Of a stretch of DNA of 64,000 nt, positions 46,401 through 59,800 are shown in pieces (position 1 is the first letter of the stretch; every line of letters begins with the position of its first letter). Source of the DNA: Prostheceraeus crozeri (Eukaryota; Platyhelminthes; Polycladida; Euryleptidae); assembly GCA_907163375.1 (NCBI GenBank), contig CAJQUW010002154.1, positions 124,001 to 188,000 on the forward strand. Reading direction: 5' to 3'. The notes beneath the pieces are model-generated. The model was not told the DNA's origin. It ran no database searches and worked only from the letters and a program-made list of their open reading frames with translations. The position numbers were made by a program, and so were the translations under genes.

Positions 46401-47603
46401 ATTTAGATGGAATTCAGTTATGTGTTTAGATGATAATACCCGAGGATACTATAAAGTAGATAAAGCCTTTATCTGCATCGTCCACTCTCGCATTGTCGCT
46501 ATCCATTCATCATTTTGTAAAATGTCCTTATTGACTTAATATTAAATTGGACGCGGAAGTAATTTGATGATATTTTTCTCTTCAGTTCAAAATCTTTCAT
46601 CAACATAATAAGAATTTTCATTGCTGTGCAGGATAGAAGTTTATTAATGAAAGTGGTCAATTTTTGCCGGGTATTTTTCATATTTTCGCCTGATACATAC
46701 GAAGGGATCTTTATGTATTCACTTTGCATCAATATATCCTAAGGTTTTGATTTCGGCCATACGTGTTGCGTGTGAGTCGAAACATAAACTACAGGGACAT
46801 GTTTTATTTTACTAATGTCAACATCATTTTGCGCTTGGTCAGATTGAATGGTTCTGACATGAGTCTGTGCATTTCTTTTTCTCAAACGGATTTGACCTTT
46901 GCCATTTTGATTTTATGGTATCTTTTGCAGTTTCTATAACTTTAATTTTGAATCAACTTTTCTTTACTTCTCTTTCCAACTCTCTTCAATATTCAATTTG
47001 GGGTTGATTGATTGAATAATACACTTTCGTACTTACCTTTCTTGTACCATGTTTTCTCTTTCATGTGTTTCATTCTTCTCTCAGTTTGTTGCCTTCTCAT
47101 GATCTGTACATTGGTTTGATTTTGCTTCTGTCATATTCTTTTAATTTGTTGTAAGCATTTAATTCTGACTTAGTAATTTGTGCTCTAAATTTCTGACCAT
47201 AACTAGAATATTGCATTCTCTTATTCATTTCTGTTAAATGTTAAATGGCTATTTGATTCCATGGTAAGTGTCGGCTACAGTTGAGTAAAATTCTCAGCAT
47301 TTGTTGCGTAAGAATAGTTTTTTGTATTCCATAACAACGACGTTCTTGCATGAATAATTTACTCATGCAAGAACGTCGTTGATATAGGATGATAATTGTG
47401 AGCTATGAACTATGGAACTGCGACTCAATGAACTGTGGTATATGTGCATATTTGTTGGATATCAATAATGACAGTGATAATTTGTAATTCAATGTAAATA
47501 TTTCAAATGATTTCCAAAACATTTTTGACTTAGGATTTCTTTATGTTACAATTGACAGTAGTAAGAAAACGGCGAACACCAGATAGCGCAAGATGGCCGC
47601 CAT
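46401..47603. other. Non-coding stretch with one strong hairpin
   Basis: AT-rich, no conserved frame. Contains the hairpin at 47335-47381. Confidence 0.5.
47335..47381. repeat. Perfect 19-bp-stem hairpin
   Basis: CAACGACGTTCTTGCATGA (47335-47353) is an exact inverted copy of 47363-47381 with a 9-base loop. Weaker pairing extends about 10 bases further out (ATTCCATA versus TATAGGAT). Confidence 0.9.
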
Positions 47604-47811
47604 CGCTGACTCCCCCCCTCCCCCTCCCCTCCCCCTCCCCCCCTCCCCCCTCTGGAACGGCAGAGTGTCGTGGTCGGCCGCCGTGGTGCTTTGGGTCTGA
47701 GTGTCGTGGTGGACTTGGGCGACCGCCAGGATTAGTCTTGAGGCTATAGTGTGTGATGTTTTTCGTGCTGAATGTTGGGTTGTAAAATGGGTTGTTTCGA
47801 GTGGAAGGAGT
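47604..47811. repeat. Degenerate edge of the satellite array with expanded C tract
   Basis: It begins CGCTGACTCC like an array unit. Its C run is expanded to about 50 bases of CCCCCTC-type repeats, followed by a CpG-rich segment unlike the rest of the window. It marks the left boundary of the array. Confidence 0.65.
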
Positions 47812-50800
47812 GGTCGGATGAGAAAACGGAGGTCGGATTCGTGTTCAGCGTGAAATTCTGCATCGGTAGGGTGAGTTTCAAGTCAATCGGTGAGAAAAAA
47901 TTTTCAACATTTTTCGAAAAACGACAGAGTTAGAATTTGGGACGTTTTGGTGTGTAGCGTCCAAACGAAGCATCGGATGAGAAAACGGAGGCCAGATTCG
48001 GATTCAGCGTGAAATTCTGCATCGGTATGGTGAATTTGAACGCCATCGGAGAGAAAAATTTTCGCTGACTCCCCCCTCCCCTCTGGACAGCTTGCTTCGA
48101 TTTTGGCTTCCAGTGGACGGATTTTGTCGTGCGATAGCTCGTTTGAAAGCTAAGAGTGAGACAAATTCACTGAAAGAATCGGCTTGTTCCTATCTGTCTT
48201 CGTTTAGATGTGAGACGCCATTTAAGATTTTGGGACATTGGCGAAAAACGACAGAGTTAGAATTTGGGACGTTTTGGTGTGTAGCGTCCAAACGAAGCAT
48301 CGGATGAGAAAACGGAGGCCAGATTCGGATTCAGCGTGAAATTCTGCATCGGTATGGTGAATTTGAACGCCATCGGAGAGAAAAATTTTCGCTGACTCCC
48401 CCCCCCTCTGGACAGCTTGCTTCGATTTTGGCTTCCAGTGGACGGATTTTGTCGTGCGATAGCTCGTTTGAAAGCTAAGAGTGAGACAAATTCACTGAAA
48501 GAATCGGCTTGTTCCTATCTGTCTTCGTTTAGATGTGAGACGCCATTTAAGATTTTGGGACATTGGCGAAAAACGACAGAGTTAGAATTTGGGACGTTTT
48601 GGTGTGTAGCGCCCAAACGAAGCATCGGATGAGAAAACGGAGGCCAGATTCGGATTCAGCGTGAAATTCTGCATCGGTATGGTGAGTTTCAAGTCAATCG
48701 GAGAGAAAAATTTTCGCTGACGTCCCCCCCCCTCTGGACAGCTCGCTTCGATCTTGGCTGCTAGTGGACGGATTTTGTCGTGCCATAGCTCGTTTGAAAG
48801 CTAAGAGTGCGACAAATTCACTGAAAGAATCGGCTTGTTCCTATCTGTCTTCGTTTAGATGTGAGACGCCATTTAAGATTTTGGGACATTGGCGAAAAAC
48901 GACAGAGTTAGAATTTGGGACGTTTTGGTGTGTAGCGCCCAAACGAAGCATCGGATGAGAAAACGGAGGCCAGATTCGGATTCAGCGTGAAATTCTGCAT
49001 CGGTATGGTGAGTTTCAAGTCAATCGGGGAGAAAAATTTTCACTGACCTCCCCCCCCCTCTGGACAGCTTGCTTCGATTTTGGCTTCCAGTGGACGGATT
49101 TTGTCGTGCGATAGCTCGTTTGAAAGCTAAGAGTGAGACAAATTCACTGAAAGAATCGGCTTGTTCCTATCTGTCTTCGTTTAGATGTGAGACGCCATTT
49201 AAGATTTTGGGACATTGGCGAAAAACGACAGAGTTAGAATTTGGGACGTTTTGGGCTGTAGCTTCAAAACGAAGGCTCGGATGGGAAAACGGATTTCAGA
49301 TTTGGAATCAGCGTGAAATTCTTTATCTGTATGGTGAGTTTCAAGGCAATCGGCGAGAAAAAATTTTCAACATTTTTCGAAAAAATGACAGAGTTAGAAT
49401 TTTTGCGATGGCTGCCTACTGTACAGCCAAAACGAAGCATCGGATGGGAAAACGGAGGCCAGATTCGGATTCAGCGTCAAATTCTACATGGAAATGGTAT
49501 ATTTCCAGCTCAATCGGAGAGAAAAAATTTTCGCTGACTCCCCCCCCCCTCTGGACAGCTTGCTTCGATTTTGGCTTCCAGTGGACGGATTTTGTCGTGC
49601 GATAGCTCGTTTGAAAGCTAAGAGTGAGAAAAATTCACTGAAAGAATCGGCTTGTTCCTATCTGTCTTCGTTTAGATGTGAGACGCCATTTAAGATTTTG
49701 GGTTATTGGCGAAAAACGACAGAGTTAGAATTTGGGACGTTTTGGGCTGTAGCTTCAAAACGAAGGCTCGGATGGGAAAACGGATTTCAGATTTGGAATC
49801 AGCGTGAAATTCTTTATCTGTATGGTGAGTTTCAAGGCAATCGGCGAGAAAAAATTTTCAACATTTTTCGAAAAAATGACAGAGTTAGAATTTTTGCGAT
49901 GGCTGCCTACTGTACAGCCAAAACGAAGCATCGGATGGGAAAACGGAGGCCAGATTCGGATTCAGCGTCAAATTCTACATGGAAATGGTATATTTCCAGC
50001 TCAATCGGAGAGAAAAAATTTTCGCTGACTCCCCCCCCCTCTGGACAGCTTGCTTCGATTTTGGCTTCCAGTGGACGGATTTTGTCGTGCGATAGCTCGT
50101 TTGAAAGCTAAGAGTGAGACAAATTCACTGAAAGAATCGGCTTGTTCCTATCTGTCTTCGTTTAGATGTGAGACGCCATTTAAGATTTTGGGACATTGGC
50201 GAAAAACGACAGAGTTAGAATTTGGGACGTTTTGGTGTGTAGCTTCAAAACGAAGGCTCGGATGGGAAAACGGATTTCAGATTTGGAATCAGCGTGAAAT
50301 TCTTTATCTGTATGGTGAGTTTCAAGGCAATCGGCGAGAAAAAATTTTCAACATTTTTCGAAAAAATGACAGAGTTAGAATTTTTGCGATGGCTGCCTAC
50401 TGTACAGCCAAAACGAAGCATCGGATGGGAAAACGGAGGCCAGATTCGGATTCAGCGTCAAATTCTACATGGAAATGGTATATTTCCAGCTCAATCGGAG
50501 AGAAAACATTTTCGCTGACTCCCCCCCCCTCTGGACAGCTTGCTTCGATTTTGGCTTCCAGTGGACGGATTTTGTCGTGCGATAGCTCGTTTGAAAGCTA
50601 AGAGTGAGACAAATTCACTGAAAGAATCGGCTTGTTCCTATCTGTCTTCGTTTAGATGTGAGACGCCATTTAAGATTTTGGGTTATTGGCGAAAAACGAC
50701 AGAGTTAGAATTTGGGACGTTTTGGTGTGTAGCGTCCAAACGAAGCATCGGATGAGAAAACGGAGGCCAGATTCGGATTCAGCGTGAAATTCTGCATCGG

Positions 50801-53800
50801 TATGGTGAATTTGAACGCCATCGGAGAGAAAAATTTTCGCTGACTCCCCCCCCCTCTGGACAGCTTGCTTCGATTTTGGCTTCCAGTGGACGGATTTTGT
50901 CGTGCGATAGCTCGTTTGAAAGCTAAGAGTGAGACAAATTCACTGAAAGAAACGGCTTGTTCCTATCTGTCTTCGTTTAGATGTGAGACGCCATTTAAGA
51001 TTTTGGGACATTGGCGAAAAACGACAGAGTTAGAATTTGGGACGTTTTGGGCTGTAGCTTCAAAACGAAGGCTCGGATGGGAAAACGAATTTCAGATTTG
51101 GAATCAGCGTGAAATTCTTTATCTGTATGGTGAGTTTCAAGGCAATCGGCGAGAAAAAATTTTCAACATTTTTCGAAAAAATGACAGAGTTAGAATTTTT
51201 GCGATGGCTGCCTACTGTACAGCCAAAACGAAGCATCGGATGGGAAAACGGAGGCCAGATTCGGATTCAGCGTCAAATTCTACATGGAAATGGTATATTT
51301 CCAGCTCAATCGGAGAGAAAAAATTTTCGCTGACTCCCCCCCCCCTCTGGACAGCTTGCTTCGATTTTGGCTTCCAGTGGACGGATTTTGTCGTGCGATA
51401 GCTCGTTTGAAAGCTAAGAGTGAGACAAATTCACTGAAAGAATCGGCTTGTTCCTATCTGTCTTCGTTTAGATGTGAGACGCCATTTAAGATTTTGGGTT
51501 ATTGGCGAAAAACGACAGAGTTAGAATTTGGGACGTTTTGGTGTGTAGCGTCCAAACGAAGCATCGGATGAGAAAACGGAGGCCAGATTCGGATTCAGCG
51601 TGAAATTCTGCATCGGTATGGTGAATTTGAACGCCATCGGAGAGAAAAATTTTCGCTGACTCCCCCCCCTCTGGACAGCTTGCTTCGATTTTGGCTTCCA
51701 GTGGACGGATTTTGTCGTGCGATAGCTCGTTTGAAAGCTAAGAGTGAGACAAATTCACTGAAAGAAACGGCTTGTTCCTATCTGTCTTCGTTTAGATGTG
51801 AGACGCCATTTAAGATTTTGGGACATTGGCGAAAAACGACAGAGTTAGAATTTGGGACGTTTTGGTGTGTAGCGTCCAAACGAAGCATCGGATGAGAAAA
51901 CGGAGGCCAGATTCGGATTCAGCGTGAAATTCTGCATCGGTATGGTAAATTTGAACGCAATCGGAGAGAAAAAATTTTCGCTGACGTCCCCCCCTCGCGA
52001 GTGCTAGCTTCGATTTTGGCTTCCAGTGGACGGATTTTGTCGTGCTATAGCTCGTTTGAAAGCTAAGAGTGAGACAAATTCACTGAAAGAATCGGCTTGT
52101 TCATATCTGTCTTCGTTTAGATGTGAGACGCCATTTAAGATTTTGGGAGATTGTCGAAAAACGACAGAGTTAGAATTTGGGACGTTTTGGGCTGTAGCTT
52201 CAAAACGAAGGCTCGGATGGGAAAACGGATTTCAGATTTGGAATCAGCGTGAAATTCTTTATCTGTATGGTGAGTTTCAAGGCAATCGGCGAGAAAAAAT
52301 TTTCAACATTTTTCGAAAAAATGACAGAGTTAGAATTTTTGCGATGGCTGCCTACTGTACAGCCAAAACGAAGCATCGGATGGGAAAACGGAGGCCAGAT
52401 TCGGATTCAGCGTCAAATTCTACATGGAAATGGTATATTTCCAGCTCAATCGGAGAGAAAAAAATTTTCGCTGACTCCCCCCCCCTCTGGACAGCTTGCT
52501 TCGATTTTGGCTTCCAGTGGACGGATTTTGTCGTGCGATAGCTCGTTTGAAAGCTAAGAGTGAGACAAATTCACTGAAAGAATCGGCTTGTTCCTATCTG
52601 TCTTCGTTTAGATGTGAGACGCCATTTAAGATTTTGGGACATTGGCGAAAAACGACAGAGTTAGAATTTGGGACGTTTTGGTGTGTAGCTTCAAAACGAA
52701 GGCTCGGATGGGAAAACGGATTTCAGATTTGGAATCAGCGTGAAATTCTTTATCTGTATGGTGAGTTTCAAGGCAATCGGCGAGAAAAAATTTTCAACAT
52801 TTTTCGAAAAAATGACAGAGTTAGAATTTTTGCGATGGCTGCCTACTGTACAGCCAAAACGAAGCATCGGATGGGAAAACGGAGGCCAGATTCGGATTCA
52901 GCGTCAAATTCTACATGGAAATGGTATATTTCCAGCTCAATCGGAGAGAAAAAATTTTCGCTGACTCCCCCCCCCCTCTGGACAGCTTGCTTCGATTTTG
53001 GCTTCCAGTGGACGGATTTTGTCGTGCGATAGCTCGTTTGAAAGCTAAGAGTGAGACAAATTCACTGAAAGAATCGGCTTGTTCCTATCTGTCTTCGTTT
53101 AGATGTGAGACGCCATTTAAGATTTTGGGTTATTGGCGAAAAACGACAGAGTTAGAATTTGGGACGTTTTGGTGTGTAGCGTCCAAACGAAGCATCGGAT
53201 GAGAAAACGGAGGCCAGATTCGGATTCAGCGTGAAATTCTGCATCGGTATGGTGAATTTGAACGCCATCGGAGAGAAAAATTTTCGCTGACTCCCCCCCC
53301 CTCTGGACAGCTTGCTTCGATTTTGGCTTCCAGTGGACGGATTTTGTCGTGCGATAGCTCGTTTGAAAGCTAAGAGTGAGACAAATTCACTGAAAGAATC
53401 GGCTTGTTCATATCTGTCTTCGTTTAGATGTGAGACGCCATTGAAGATTTTGGGACATTGGCGAAAAACGACAGAGTTAGAATTTGGGACGTTTTGGGCT
53501 GTAGCTTCAAAACGAAGCATCGGATTGGAAAACGGATTTCAGATTTGGAATCAGCGTGAAATTCTCTATCTGTATGGTGAGTTTCAAGGCAATCGGCGAG
53601 AAAAAATTTTCAACATTTTTCGAAAAAATGACAGAGTTAGAATTTTTGCGATGGCTGCCTACTGTACAGCCAAAACGAAGCATCGGATGGGAAAACGGAG
53701 GCCAGATTCGGATTCAGCGTCAAATTCTACATGGAAATGGTATATTTCCAGCTCAATCGGAGAGAAAAAATTTTCGCTGACTCCCCCCCCCCTCTGGACA

Positions 53801-56800
53801 GCTTGCTTCGATTTTGGCTTCCAGTGGACGGATTTTGTCGTGCGATAGCTCGTTTGAAAGCTAAGAGTGAGACAAATTCACTGAAAGAATCGGCTTGTTC
53901 CTATCTGTCTTCGTTTAGATGTGAGACGCCATTTAAGATTTTGGGTTATTGGCGAAAAACGACAGAGTTAGAATTTGGGACGTTTTGGTGTGTAGCGTCC
54001 AAACGAAGCATCGGATGAGAAAACGGAGGCCAGATTCGGATTCAGCGTGAAATTCTGCATCGGTATGGTGAATTTGAACGCCATCGGAGAGAAAAATTTT
54101 CGCTGACTCCCCCCCCTCTGGACAGCTTGCTTCGATTTTGGCTTCCAGTGGACGGATTTTGTCGTGCGATAGCTCGTTTGAAAGCTAAGAGTGAGACAAA
54201 TTCACTGAAAGAAACGGCTTGTTCCTATCTGTCTTCGTTTAGATGTGAGACGCCATTTAAGATTTTGGGACATTGGCGAAAAACGACAGAGTTAGAATTT
54301 GGGACGTTTTGGGCTGTAGCTTCAAAACGAAGGCTCGGATGGGAAAACGGATTTCAGATTTGGAATCAGCGTGAAATTCTTTATCTGTATGGTGAGTTTC
54401 AAGGCAATCGGCGAGAAAAAATTTTCAACATTTTTCGAAAAAATGACAGAGTTAGAATTTTTGCGATGGCTGCCTACTGTACAGCCAAAACGAAGCATCG
54501 GATGGGAAAACGGAGGCCAGATTCGGATTCAGCGTCAAATTCTACATGGAAATGGTATATTTCCAGCTCAATCGGAGAGAAAAAATTTTCGCTGACTCCC
54601 CCCCCCTCTGGACAGCTTGCTTCGATTTTGGCTTCCAGTGGACGGATTTTGTCGTGCGATAGCTCGTTTGAAAGCTAAGAGTGAGACAAATTCACTGAAA
54701 GAATCGGCTTGTTCCTATCTGTCTTCGTTTAGATGTGAGACGCCATTTAAGATTTTGGGTTATTGGCGAAAAACGACAGAGTTAGAATTTGGGACGTTTT
54801 GGTGTGTAGCGTCCAAACGAAGCATCGGATGAGAAAACGGAGGCCAGATTCGGATTCAGCGTGAAATTCTGCATCGGTATGGTGAATTTGAACGCCATCG
54901 GAGAGAAAAATTTTCGCTGACTCCCCCCCCTCTGGACAGCTTGCTTCGATTTTGGCTTCCAGTGGACTGATTTTGTCGTGCGATAGCTCGTTTGAAAGCT
55001 AAGAGTGAGACAAATTCACTGAAAGAAACGGCTTGTTCCTATCTGTCTTCGTTTAGATGTGAGACGCCATTTAAGATTTTGGGACATTGGCGAAAAACGA
55101 CAGAGTTAGAATTTGGGACGTTTTGGTGTGTAGCGTCCAAACGAAGCATCGGATGAGAAAACGGAGGCCAGATTCGGATTCAGCGTGAAATTCTGCATCG
55201 GTATGGTGAATTTGAACGCCATCGGAGAGAAAAATTTTCGCTGACTCCCCCCCCCCTCTGGACAGCTTGCTTCGATTTTGGCTTCCAGTGGACGGATTTT
55301 GTCGTGCGATAGCTCGTTTGAAAGCTAAGAGTGAGACAAATTCACTGAAAGAATCGGCTTGTTCCTATCTGTCTTCGTTTAGATGTGAGACGCCATTTAA
55401 GATTTTGGGACATTGGCGAAAAACGACAGAGTTAGAATTTGGGACGTTTTGGGCTGTAGCTTCAAAACGAAGGCTCGGATGGGAAAACGGATTTCAGATT
55501 TGGAATCAGCGTGAAATTCTTTATCTGTATGGTGAGTTTCAAGGCAATCGGCGAGAAAAAATTTTCAACATTTTTCGAAAAAATGACAGAGTTAGAATTT
55601 TTGCGATGGCTGCCTACTGTACAGCCAAAACGAAGCATCGGATGGGAAAACGGAGGCCAGATTCGGATTCAGCGTCAAATTCTACATGGAAATGGTATAT
55701 TTCCAGCTCAATCGGAGAGAAAAAATTTTCGCTGACTCCCCCCCCCCTCTGGACAGCTTGCTTCGATTTTGGCTTCCAGTGGACGGATTTTGTCGTGCGA
55801 TAGCTCGTTTGAAAGCTAAGAGTGAGACAAATTCACTGAAAGAATCGGCTTGTTCCTATCTGTCTTCGTTTAGATGTGAGACGCCATTTAAGATTTTGGG
55901 TTATTGGCGAAAAACGACAGAGTTAGAATTTGGGACGTTTTGGTGTGTAGCGTCCAAACGAAGCATCGGATGAGAAAACGGAGGCCAGATTCGGATTCAG
56001 CGTGAAATTCTGCATCGGTATGGTGAATTTGAACGCCATCGGAGAGAAAAATTTTCGCTGACTCCCCCCCCCTCTGGACAGCTTGCTTCGATTTTGGCTT
56101 CCAGTGGACGGATTTTGTCGTGCGATAGCTCGTTTGAAAGCTAAGAGTGAGACAAATTCACTGAAAGAATCGGCTTGTTCCTATCTGTCTTCGTTTAGAT
56201 GTGAGACGCCATTTAAGATTTTGGGACATTGGCGAAAAACGACAGAGTTAGAATTTGGGACGTTTTGGGCTGTAGCTTCAAAACGAAGCATCGGATTGGA
56301 AAACGGATTTCAGATTTGGAATCAGCGTGAAATTCTTTATCTGTATGGTGAGACGGATTTTGTCGTGCCATAGCTCGTTTGAAAGCTAAGAGTGAGACAA
56401 ATTCACTGAAAGAATCGGCTTGTTCCTATCTGTCTTCGTTTAGATGTGAGACGCCATTTAAGATTTTGGGTTATTGGCGAAAAACGACAGAGTTAGAATT
56501 TGGGACGTTTTGGTGTGTAGCGTCCAAACGAAGCATCGGATGAGAAAACGGAGGCCAGATTCGGATTCAGCGTGAAATTCTGCATCGGTATGGTGAATTT
56601 GAACGCCATCGGAGAGAAAAATTTTCGCTGACTCCCCCCCCCTCTGGACAGCTTGCTTCGATTTTGGCTTCCAGTGGACGGATTTTGTCGTGCGATAGCT
56701 CGTTTGAAAGCTAAGAGTGAGACAAATTCACTGAAAGAAACGGCTTGTTCATATCTGTCTTCGTTTAGATGTGAGACGCCATTGAAGATTTTGGGACATT

Positions 56801-59800
56801 GGCGAAAAACGACAGAGTTAGAATTTGGGACGTTTTGGGCTGTAGCTTCAAAACGAAGCATCGGATTGGAAAACGGATTTCAGATTTGGAATCAGCGTGA
56901 AATTCTCTATCTGTATGGTGAGTTTCAAGGCAATCGGCGAGAAAAAATTTTCAACATTTTTCGAAAAAATGACAGAGTTAGAATTTTTGCGATGGCTGCC
57001 TACTGTACAGCCAAAACGAAGCATCGGATGGGAAAACGGAGGCCAGATTCGGATTCAGCGTCAAATTCTACATGGAAATGGTATATTTCCAGCTCAATCG
57101 GAGAGAAAACATTTTCGCTGACTCCCCCCCCCTCTGGACAGCTTGCTTCGATTTTGGCTTCCAGTGGACGGATTTTGTCGTGCCATAGCTCGTTTGAAAG
57201 CTAAGAGTGAGACAAATTCACTGAAAGAATCGGCTTGTTCCTATCTGTCTTCGTTTAGATGTGAGACGCCATTTAAGATTTTGGGTTATTGGCGAAAAAC
57301 GACAGAGTTAGAATTTGGGACGTTTTGGTGTGTAGCGTCCAAACGAAGCATCGGATGAGAAAACGGAGGCCAGATTCGGATTCAGCGTGAAATTCTGCAT
57401 CGGTATGGTGAATTTGAACGCCATCGGAGAGAAAAATTTTCGCTGACTCCCCCCCCCTCTGGACAGCTTGCTTCGATTTTGGCTTCCAGTGGACGGATTT
57501 TGTCGTGCGATAGCTCGTTTGAAAGCTAAGAGTGAGACAAATTCACTGAAAGAAACGGCTTGTTCCTATCTGTCTTCGTTTAGATGTGAGACGCCATTTA
57601 AGATTTTGGGACATTGGCGAAAAACGACAGAGTTAGAATTTGGGACGTTTTGGGCTGTAGCTTCAAAACGAAGGCTCGGATGGGAAAACGGATTTCAGAT
57701 TTGGAATCAGCGTGAAATTCTTTATCTGTATGGTGAGTTTCAAGGCAATCGGCGAGAAAAAATTTTCAACATTTTTCGAAAAAATGACAGAGTTAGAATT
57801 TTTGCGATGGCTGCCTACTGTACAGCCAAAACGAAGCATCGGATGGGAAAACGGAGGCCAGATTCGGATTCAGCGTCAAATTCTACATGGAAATGGTATA
57901 TTTCCAGCTCAATCGGAGAGAAAAAATTTTCGCTGACTCCCCCCCCCTCTGGACAGCTTGCTTCGATTTTGGCTTCCAGTGGACGGATTTTGTCGTGCGA
58001 TAGCTCGTTTGAAAGCTAAGAGTGAGACAAATTCACTGAAAGAATCGGCTTGTTCCTATCTGTCTTCGTTTAGATGTGAGACGCCATTTAAGATTTTGGG
58101 TTATTGGCGAAAAACGACAGAGTTAGAATTTGGGACGTTTTGGTGTGTAGCGTCCAAACGAAGCATCGGATGAGAAAACGGAGGCCAGATTCGGATTCAG
58201 CGTGAAATTCTGCATCGGTATGGTGAATTTGAACGCCATCGGAGAGAAAAATTTTCGCTGACTCCCCCCCCCTCTGGACAGCTTGCTTCGATTTTGGCTT
58301 CCAGTGGACGGATTTTGTCGTGCGATAGCTCGTTTGAAAGCTAAGAGTGAGACAAATTCACTGAAAGAAACGGCTTGTTCCTATCTGTCTTCGTTTAGAT
58401 GTGAGACGCCATTTAAGATTTTGGGACATTGGCGAAAAACGACAGAGTTAGAATTTGGGACGTTTTGGTGTGTAGCGTCCAAACGAAGCATCGGATGAGA
58501 AAACGGAGGCCAGATTCGGATTCAGCGTGAAATTCTGCATCGGTATGGTAAATTTGAACGCCATCGGAGAGAAAAATTTTCGCTGACTCCCCCCCCCCTC
58601 TGGACAGCTTGCTTCGATTTTGGCTTCCAGTGGACGGATTTTGTCGTGCGATAGCTCGTTTGAAAGCTAAGAGTGAGACAAATTCACTGAAAGAATCGGC
58701 TTGTTCCTATCTGTCTTCGTTTAGATGTGAGACGCCATTTAAGATTTTGGGACATTGGCGAAAAACGACAGAGTTAGAATTTGGGACGTTTTGGGCTGTA
58801 GCTTCAAAACGAAGGCTCGGATGGGAAAACGGATTTCAGATTTGGAATCAGCGTGAAATTCTTTATCTGTATGGTGAGTTTCAAGGCAATCGGCGAGAAA
58901 AAATTTTCAACATTTTTCGAAAAAATGACAGAGTTAGAATTTTTGCGATGGCTGCCTACTGTACAGCCAAAACGAAGCATCGGATGGGAAAACGGAGGCC
59001 AGATTCGGATTCAGCGTCAAATTCTACATGGAAATGGTATATTTCCAGCTCAATCGGAGAGAAAAAATTTTCGCTGACTCCCCCCCCCTCTGGACAGCTT
59101 GCTTCGATTTTGGCTTCCAGTGGACGGATTTTGTCGTGCGATAGCTCGTTTGAAAGCTAAGAGTGAGAAAAATTCACTGAAAGAATCGGCTTGTTCCTAT
59201 CTGTCTTCGTTTAGATGTGAGACGCCATTTAAGATTTTGGGACATTGGCGAAAAACGACAGAGTTAGAATTTGGGACGTTTTGGTGTGTAGCGTCCAAAC
59301 GAAGCATCGGATGAGAAAACGGAGGCCAGATTCGGATTCAGCGTGAAATTCTGCATCGGTATGGTGAATTTGAACGCCATCGGAGAGAAAAATTTTCGCT
59401 GACTCCCCCCCCCTCTGGACAGCTTGCTTCGATTTTGGCTTCCAGTGGACGGATTTTGTCGTGCGATAGCTCGTTTGAAAGCTAAGAGTGAGACAAATTC
59501 ACTGAAAGAATCGGCTTGTTCCTATCTGTCTTCGTTTAGATGTGAGACGCCATTTAAGATTTTGGGACATTGGCGAAAAACGACAGAGTTAGAATTTGGG
59601 ACGTTTTGGGCTGTAGCTTCAAAACGAAGGCTCGGATGGGAAAACGGAGGCCAGATTCGGATTCAGCGTCAAATTCTACATGGAAATGGTATATTTCCAG
59701 CTCAATCGGAGAGAAAACATTTTCGCTGACTCCCCCCCCCTCTGGACAGCTTGCTTCGATTTTGGCTTCCAGTGGACGGATTTTGTCGTGCCATAGCTCG

